Source: Streptacidiphilus melanogenes (lineage in GTDB: Bacteria > Actinomycetota > Actinomycetes > Streptomycetales > Streptomycetaceae). From it: 64,000 bases of DNA. Below the pieces are notes generated by a model. It was not told the DNA's origin. It ran no database searches and worked only from the letters and a program-made list of their open reading frames with translations. Below are positions 60,216 through 64,000 of the stretch, piece by piece. Position 1 is the stretch's first letter. Every line of letters starts with the position of its first letter. The stretch is taken from contig NZ_BBPP01000014.1 in the NCBI RefSeq assembly GCF_000787835.1, positions 1-64,000 on the forward strand, given 5' to 3'. A program made the position numbers and the translations under genes.

Positions 60216-60897
60216 GCTCGCCGTTCCCGTTCCGCCCGCCTCGGTCGACGCGGTAGCCGACGCCCGGCACGGTGGCGATGATCGACGGCTCACCGAGACG
60301 CTTGCGCAGCGCCGAGACGGTGATCCGCACGGCGTTGGTCAGGGGGTTGGCGTTCTCGTCCCACGCGCGTTCCAGGAGTTCCTCGGCGCTGACGACGCCG
60401 CCCTCGGCGGCGACCAGGACTTCGAGCACGGCGAACTGCTTCCGGGTGAGCGCGACATAGCGGCCGTCCCGGTAGACCTCGCGGCGGAACGGGTCCAGAC
60501 GCAGGCCGGCGATCTCCCGGACGGGCGGTCGGCTGTGGGCGCGCCTGCGGTCGAGCGCCCTGAGCCGGAGGGCGAGTTCCTGGAGCTCGAAGGGCTTGGT
60601 CAGGTAGTCGTCCGCGCCGAGCTCGAATCCGGAGGCCTTGTCGTCGAGACGGTCGGCCGCGGTGAGCATCAGGATGGGCATGCCGCTGCCGGAGGCGACG
60701 ACGCGCCGGGCGATATCGTCACCGGACGGTCCGGGGATGTCGCGGTCGAGCACGGCGATGTCGTACGCGTTGACGCTCAGCAGCTCCAGGGCGGTGTCGC
60801 CGTCACCGGCGATGTCGGCGGCGATCGCCTCCAGACGCAGCCCGTCACGGATGGCCTCCGCCAGAAAGAGCTCGTCCTCGACGATCAACACGCGCAT
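60208..60897 (-). CDS. OmpR-family response regulator
   Basis: A 229-residue regulator. The receiver (1-115) has acidic VEDELF, the phospho-acceptor in DIAVLDRDIPGPSG and Lys in DYLTKPFEL. The winged helix (about 130-225) includes LTRKQFAVLEVLVAAEGGVVSAEELLERAW and TNAVRITVSALRKRL in family order. ATG 60897 is chosen because the receiver starts there (MRVLIVEDE); upstream frame is antisense to the divergent gene. It pairs with the overlapping kinase, and an inverted repeat just upstream is a likely binding site. Confidence 0.94.
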   Translation of the reverse strand: MRVLIVEDELFLAEAIRDGLRLEAIAADIAGDGDTALELLSVNAYDIAVLDRDIPGPSGDDIARRVVASGSGMPILMLTAADRLDDKASGFELGADDYLTKPFELQELALRLRALDRRRAHSRPPVREIAGLRLDPFRREVYRDGRYVALTRKQFAVLEVLVAAEGGVVSAEELLERAWDENANPLTNAVRITVSALRKRLGEPSIIATVPGVGYRVDRGGRNGNGERG

Positions 60898-60930
60898 GGT
60901 CCCGATGCTACGAGCCGCCGCATATCGTCG

Positions 60931-60952
60931 GCGTATCGGGAATCCCATACGC
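60931..60952. promoter_or_regulatory. Inverted repeat between regulator and EEP-family gene
   Basis: GCGTAT (60931-60936) and ATACGC (60947-60952) flank CGGGAATCCC, itself partly symmetric. It lies in the 79-base divergent promoter region and could control both sides. Confidence 0.6.
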
Positions 60953-60976
60953 GCCGACAACACCCGGCCGCCTTGA

Positions 60977-62056
60977 ATGGCCGGCATGAACCGCATCGTG
61001 TCATCAGCGCCGACGGCGAGCAGCCCGGAGACCCGCGCCGGGGCCTGGCGTGCGCGCCTCCACCGGGCGAAGCGCGCCGCCTCCCGGCCCGGGCCCTGGA
61101 AGCGCGGCCGGATGCTCGCCGCGTCGGCGCTGCTGCTCGGGCTGCTCATGCTGCTGCACGCCCATATTCCGAACGGGTGGACCGGCAATCTCGGCAGCCT
61201 GGTGGAGACGCTCCTGCCGTGGTTCGGCCTGTTCGTCCCGGTGCTGCTGGCCGGGGCGCTGTGGCGTCGCTCCGCCGTCGCGATGGTCGCGCTGCTGCTG
61301 CCGGTCACGGTGTGGCTGAACCTCTTCGGCGGGCTGCTCGGCGACCGGTCCCACCCGGGCGGCGACCTCACCGTGGCCGAGCAGAACGTCAACGCGGGCA
61401 ACCCCGACCCCGCCGCCACCGCACGCGCCCTGGCCGCCTCGGGTGCGAGCGTGCTGGCGCTGGTGGAGCTGACCCCGCAGGCGACGCCGCTGTACGAGAA
61501 GGGCCTGGCCAAGGCGTACCCCTACGACACGGTGCAGGGCACCGTCGGGCTGTGGAGCAAGCTGCCGCTGTCGGACACCCGGCCGATCGACATCGTGGAC
61601 TACGGTCCGCTGGCGGCCACCAAGCCGGCCGCCGAGAAGCTGGCCGCGAACCGCGCCCTGCGCACCACCGTGGCCACGGCCCACGGGCCGCTCACGGTGT
61701 TCGTGGCCCATTTGGGGTCCGTCCGGCTGATGCCGCGCGGCGGCTTCTGGATCGCCTCGCGGGACACGGACGCGCAGACCCTGGGCAAGGCGATCGCCGC
61801 CGATCCGAGCCCTCGCGTGGTGCTGCTCGGCGACCTCAACGGCACCACGGACGACCGTGCGCTGGCCCCCGTCACCGCACTGCTGCACTCGGCCCAGGAC
61901 ACGGCCGGGGACGGCTTCGGCTTCACCTGGCCGGCGAGCTTCCCCCTGGTGCGGATCGACCAGGTCCTGTTCCGCGGCGTGAAGCCGGACAGCTCGCGCG
62001 TCCTCCCGGCCGACGGCAGCGACCACCTGCCGGTGGCGGCCACGATCAGCTGGTGA
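60977..62056 (+). CDS. Membrane-bound endonuclease/exonuclease/phosphatase-family protein
   Basis: A 359-residue protein with a basic cytosolic start, three membrane helices (about 47-65, 75-95 and 98-118) and an outer EEP domain. The domain shows AEQNVNAGNPDP (Asn), LALVELTPQ (metal Glu), VVLLGDLNGTTDD (Asp/Asn) and ADGSDHLPVAATI (Asp/His). Proteins of this build are common in actinobacteria; they may act on phosphodiesters or lipids outside the membrane. ATG 60977 and ATG 60986 are both possible and neither has a clear ribosome-binding site. It is divergent from the two-component genes. Confidence 0.87.
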   Translation: MAGMNRIVSSAPTASSPETRAGAWRARLHRAKRAASRPGPWKRGRMLAASALLLGLLMLLHAHIPNGWTGNLGSLVETLLPWFGLFVPVLLAGALWRRSAVAMVALLLPVTVWLNLFGGLLGDRSHPGGDLTVAEQNVNAGNPDPAATARALAASGASVLALVELTPQATPLYEKGLAKAYPYDTVQGTVGLWSKLPLSDTRPIDIVDYGPLAATKPAAEKLAANRALRTTVATAHGPLTVFVAHLGSVRLMPRGGFWIASRDTDAQTLGKAIAADPSPRVVLLGDLNGTTDDRALAPVTALLHSAQDTAGDGFGFTWPASFPLVRIDQVLFRGVKPDSSRVLPADGSDHLPVAATISW

Positions 62057-62220
62057 ACCACCGCGCCTGCCGCACCAATACCGGCGCCCGGCAAGCGGCC
62101 ACCGGTCGCCCACGACCGCTGACCGGCCCGAACATCGGGGGTCCCTCACCGGGCCCGAAATCGGGATGTGGAGCCGGCACATGAGGCATCCGCTCGGCGC
62201 AACGCACTCCACCCACAGCC
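62057..62220. other. Convergent gap with direct repeats
   Basis: No gene. GGCCCGAACATCGGGG (about 62126) and GGGCCCGAAATCGGGA (about 62153) are imperfect copies that each fold back on themselves (CCCGA/TCGGG), and may work as a terminator for the convergent genes. Confidence 0.45.
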
Positions 62221-62955
62221 CTAGCTGAGACTCCAGGTGACCACCTCGTCGAGCTCGGCGCGCGAGGTCCGGAAGGCGTTGACGGGGGCGGCGGGGTCGG
62301 CGTAGCCGAAGGAGATGCCCAGCACGAAGCGACGGTTCTCGGGGATCCCGAAGTGCTCTCGCACGAAAGGGGAGTAGGACGCGAGCGCGGCCTGCGGGGC
62401 GGCGGCCAGGCCGAGGCTCTGGGCGCCCAGCAGGAAGGTGCTGACATACAGGCCGCAGTCGACCGCGCCGTAGACGCCGAGGTCGGCCTCGGTGGTGACG
62501 ACGGCGACGTGGGGCGCGTCGAAGAGCTCGAAGTTGCGCAGCATCTGCCGCACGCGTCCGTCGGCGTCGTCCTTGCTGATCCCCAGCGTGTCGTAGAGCT
62601 GGAAGCCGCACTCGCGGCGGCGGTCGCGGTAGACGCCGGCGTACTGGGCCGGGAAGTCGAAGTCCGTTGCGGGCGGCTGGGACCGGACGTGCTCGGCCAG
62701 CTCCTCGCGGAACCGCTCCGTGCCCCTGCCGCTCGTGACGACCACCTGCCAGGGCTGGGTGTTGCACCACGACGGTGTGCGCTGGGCCATGGTCAGCAGG
62801 CGTTCGATCTGCTCCTGCGGGACCGGGTCGGGGAGGAACTTGCGACAGGTCCAGCGGTCGTCGAGCAGGCGCGACAGCGTCGTGAACGCGTCGGTCGTGA
62901 ACGCGTCGCTTGTGGACGCCTGGCTTGTGGACGCCTCGGCGGAGCTGGGGCTCAT
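62221..62955 (-). CDS. Nitroreductase-family flavoprotein
   Basis: A 244-residue FMN-dependent oxidoreductase. RLLDDRWTCRKFLPDPVP, AQRTPSWCNTQPWQVVVTSG and VYGAVDCGLYVSTFLLGAQSLGL in order are the family's FMN-binding pattern. It may reduce nitro compounds or quinones. Residues 8-26 are a Ser/Thr/Ala/Phe repeat (ASTSQASTSDAFTTDAFTT) coded by GTCGTGAACGCGTCG-like direct repeats. ATG 62955 follows TGGAGAAG. TAGGGT on its strand (62993-62988) is a good -10. It is divergent from an HxlR repressor gene with paired operators, so it is probably induced by its substrate. Confidence 0.92.
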   Translation of the reverse strand: MSPSSAEASTSQASTSDAFTTDAFTTLSRLLDDRWTCRKFLPDPVPQEQIERLLTMAQRTPSWCNTQPWQVVVTSGRGTERFREELAEHVRSQPPATDFDFPAQYAGVYRDRRRECGFQLYDTLGISKDDADGRVRQMLRNFELFDAPHVAVVTTEADLGVYGAVDCGLYVSTFLLGAQSLGLAAAPQAALASYSPFVREHFGIPENRRFVLGISFGYADPAAPVNAFRTSRAELDEVVTWSLS

Positions 62956-62968
62956 GTCTTCTCCACAT

Positions 62969-62985
62969 GGTCTCGTTTCGAGACC
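62969..62985. promoter_or_regulatory. HxlR operator 1
   Basis: GGTCTCG-TTT-CGAGACC, perfect 7-bp arms, between the nitroreductase -10 box and start codon. Confidence 0.7.
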
Positions 62986-63001
62986 CGACCCTAGAGGATC
63001 C

Positions 63002-63018
63002 GGTCTCGAATCGGAACC
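63002..63018. promoter_or_regulatory. HxlR operator 2
   Basis: GGTCTCG-AAT-CGGAACC repeats operator 1 with two mismatches in the right arm, 33 bases further on. It lies just upstream of TAGCAT (63025-63030), the -10 of the HxlR gene, whose ATG follows after six bases (leaderless). Confidence 0.65.
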
Positions 63019-63036
63019 ACTTGGTAGCATCGGCCC

Positions 63037-63501
63037 ATGCGCTACGAGGACTTGGCCGACGAGCCGTGCTCGATCACCCGGCCCCTCGTCGTGCTCGGTG
63101 ACCGGTGGACCCTGGTCCTGCTCAAGCACTGCTTCAGCGGCGTCCGCCGGTTCAACGCGTTCCGTACGGCCATGGGCATCTCCCGCAGCCGGCTTCAGGA
63201 CCGCCTCGACCGGCTGGTGGAGCACGGGATCCTGGTCCGGCAGCGCCCCGAGGACAGCACCTACGACGAGTACCGCCTCACCGACAAGGGTCTCGCGGTC
63301 TACCCGATCCTCATGGCGATCAGGGACTGGGGCGACGCCTACATGGCCCCTGACGGTCCGCCTGTTCGCTACCGCCACCGGGACTGCACCGGCGAGGCGC
63401 ACGTGACCTTGGCGTGCGACGCCTGCGGCGACACGATGACCGCGAGGGACGTGACCCCGGAGCTCGGCCCCGGCCTGGAGGGCAAGCTCGGTCAGGACTG
63501 A
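63037..63501 (+). CDS. HxlR-family transcriptional regulator
   Basis: A 154-residue winged-helix repressor. CSITRPLVVLGDRWTLVLLK is the HxlR opening, with the redox-reactive Cys of the family, followed by ISRSRLQDRLDRLVEHGILV and EYRLTDKGLAVYPIL. The C-terminal 40 residues have a CDACGD zinc-like pair (LACDACGDTM) and a further Cys in HRDCTG. ATG 63037 is supported by the leaderless promoter. It should respond to electrophiles or quinones and control the divergent nitroreductase. Its end overlaps the convergent exonuclease gene by ten bases. Confidence 0.92.
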   Translation: MRYEDLADEPCSITRPLVVLGDRWTLVLLKHCFSGVRRFNAFRTAMGISRSRLQDRLDRLVEHGILVRQRPEDSTYDEYRLTDKGLAVYPILMAIRDWGDAYMAPDGPPVRYRHRDCTGEAHVTLACDACGDTMTARDVTPELGPGLEGKLGQD

Positions 63502-64000
63502 AGCGTTCGAGCGGCGAGTGCGTCGACGACGCGCTGGAGGGAGCTGCCGAGGCCCCAGCGGGAGGCGAGGGATTCGAGGGCCATGGGGTCGAGCGGCTCG
63601 GTGGGCAGGGTCGTGTCGACGCCCGGGAGGGGGATGTCGGTGGCGACGCGGACGACCTTGGGGGCGACGGCGAGGTAGGGGCCGGCGTCGATGATGCGCT
63701 TGCGCTGGGTCGGGGTGAGCTTGGCGGCCGGGTCGACGGCCGCGGCCTGGATGCCGGCGAGGTCGCCGAACTGGGCGAGCAGCTTGGCGGCCGTCTTCTC
63801 GCCGACGCCGGGGACGCCTGGAAGGCCGTCACTCGGGTCGCCGCGCAGGGCGGCGAGGTCGGCGTACTGCGCGCCGGCCACCGCGTACTTCTCCATCAGC
63901 AGGGCGTCGTCGGTCATTTGGAGGGTGCCGACGCCCTTGAGCGGATAGAGCACGCGCACACCGCGGGCGTCGTCGACGAGTTGGAACAGGTCCCGGTCGC
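63492..64000 (-). CDS. 5'-3' exonuclease (partial, runs off the window)
   Basis: The C-terminal part, at least 168 residues, of a DNA polymerase I-type 5'-3' exonuclease without a polymerase domain. GDRDLFQLVDD (metal Asp residues) is coded at the very edge, and GDPSDGLPGVPGVGEKTAAKLL is the helix-hairpin-helix/H3TH that grips DNA. It removes flaps and RNA primers. It has no further domain after about 150 residues, so it is a stand-alone nuclease as found in actinobacteria next to a full polA elsewhere. The start lies beyond base 64000. Confidence 0.9.
   Translation of the reverse strand, partial: DRDLFQLVDDARGVRVLYPLKGVGTLQMTDDALLMEKYAVAGAQYADLAALRGDPSDGLPGVPGVGEKTAAKLLAQFGDLAGIQAAAVDPAAKLTPTQRKRIIDAGPYLAVAPKVVRVATDIPLPGVDTTLPTEPLDPMALESLASRWGLGSSLQRVVDALAARTLQS

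Overview
The window is high-GC actinobacterial DNA with GTG and TTG starts, TANNNT -10 boxes, several probable leaderless starts, a Tat translocase and a complete Pup-proteasome locus. Gene content and order around the proteasome genes match Streptomycetaceae (Streptomyces, Kitasatospora or Streptacidiphilus); I cannot name the species. I saw no tRNA, rRNA, CRISPR array, insertion sequence or phage. Layout 0-8 kb: the end of metH, a HAD phosphatase, an orphan solute-binding lipoprotein, a RecB-like nuclease/response-regulator operon, an M50 protease, the TrmI tRNA methyltransferase and a secreted protein. Layout 8-25 kb, the conserved core: ferredoxin; arc (proteasome ATPase), dop, pup, prcB, prcA, pafA (pupylation and proteasome), two FKBP prolyl isomerases, pafB and pafC (WYL activators of the DNA damage response), small conserved proteins, tatA, tatC, a HelY-type helicase and an SLT-like protein. 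Three promoters here (RecB-like nuclease, dop, helY) carry matches to the TTGTCRGTG-N8-TANNNT promoter class that PafBC activates in mycobacteria, so part of this neighbourhood may form a local damage regulon. Layout 25-42 kb: PadR regulator with a DrrA-type ABC exporter, a TetR gene, a bacterial serpin, two MFS exporters, two nearly identical Tat-exported phospholipases C in inverted orientation around an exporter and an anti-sigma-type ATPase, a zinc protease, a lipoprotein, and a DsbA-VKOR disulfide-forming pair. Layout 42-51 kb, accessory and partly decayed: a 5'-truncated TPR regulator, a fragment of a short-chain dehydrogenase, a DUF6221-like protein, an alpha/beta hydrolase with an MhuD-type haem oxygenase, a UbiA prenyltransferase, a YtcJ-like amidohydrolase with a tandem repeat upstream, and a TetR gene with its own palindromic operator. 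Layout 51-64 kb: a secreted HNH nuclease; a two-gene operon of a large P-loop NTPase and a membrane-anchored type I periplasmic-binding-protein sensor, the best candidate for an undescribed system; a TetR-acyl-CoA dehydrogenase operon divergent from a secreted PHA depolymerase with two operators between them; an OmpR-type two-component pair divergent from an exo/endonuclease/phosphatase-family protein; a nitroreductase/HxlR divergent pair with paired operators; and the end of a 5'-3' exonuclease gene that runs off the window.
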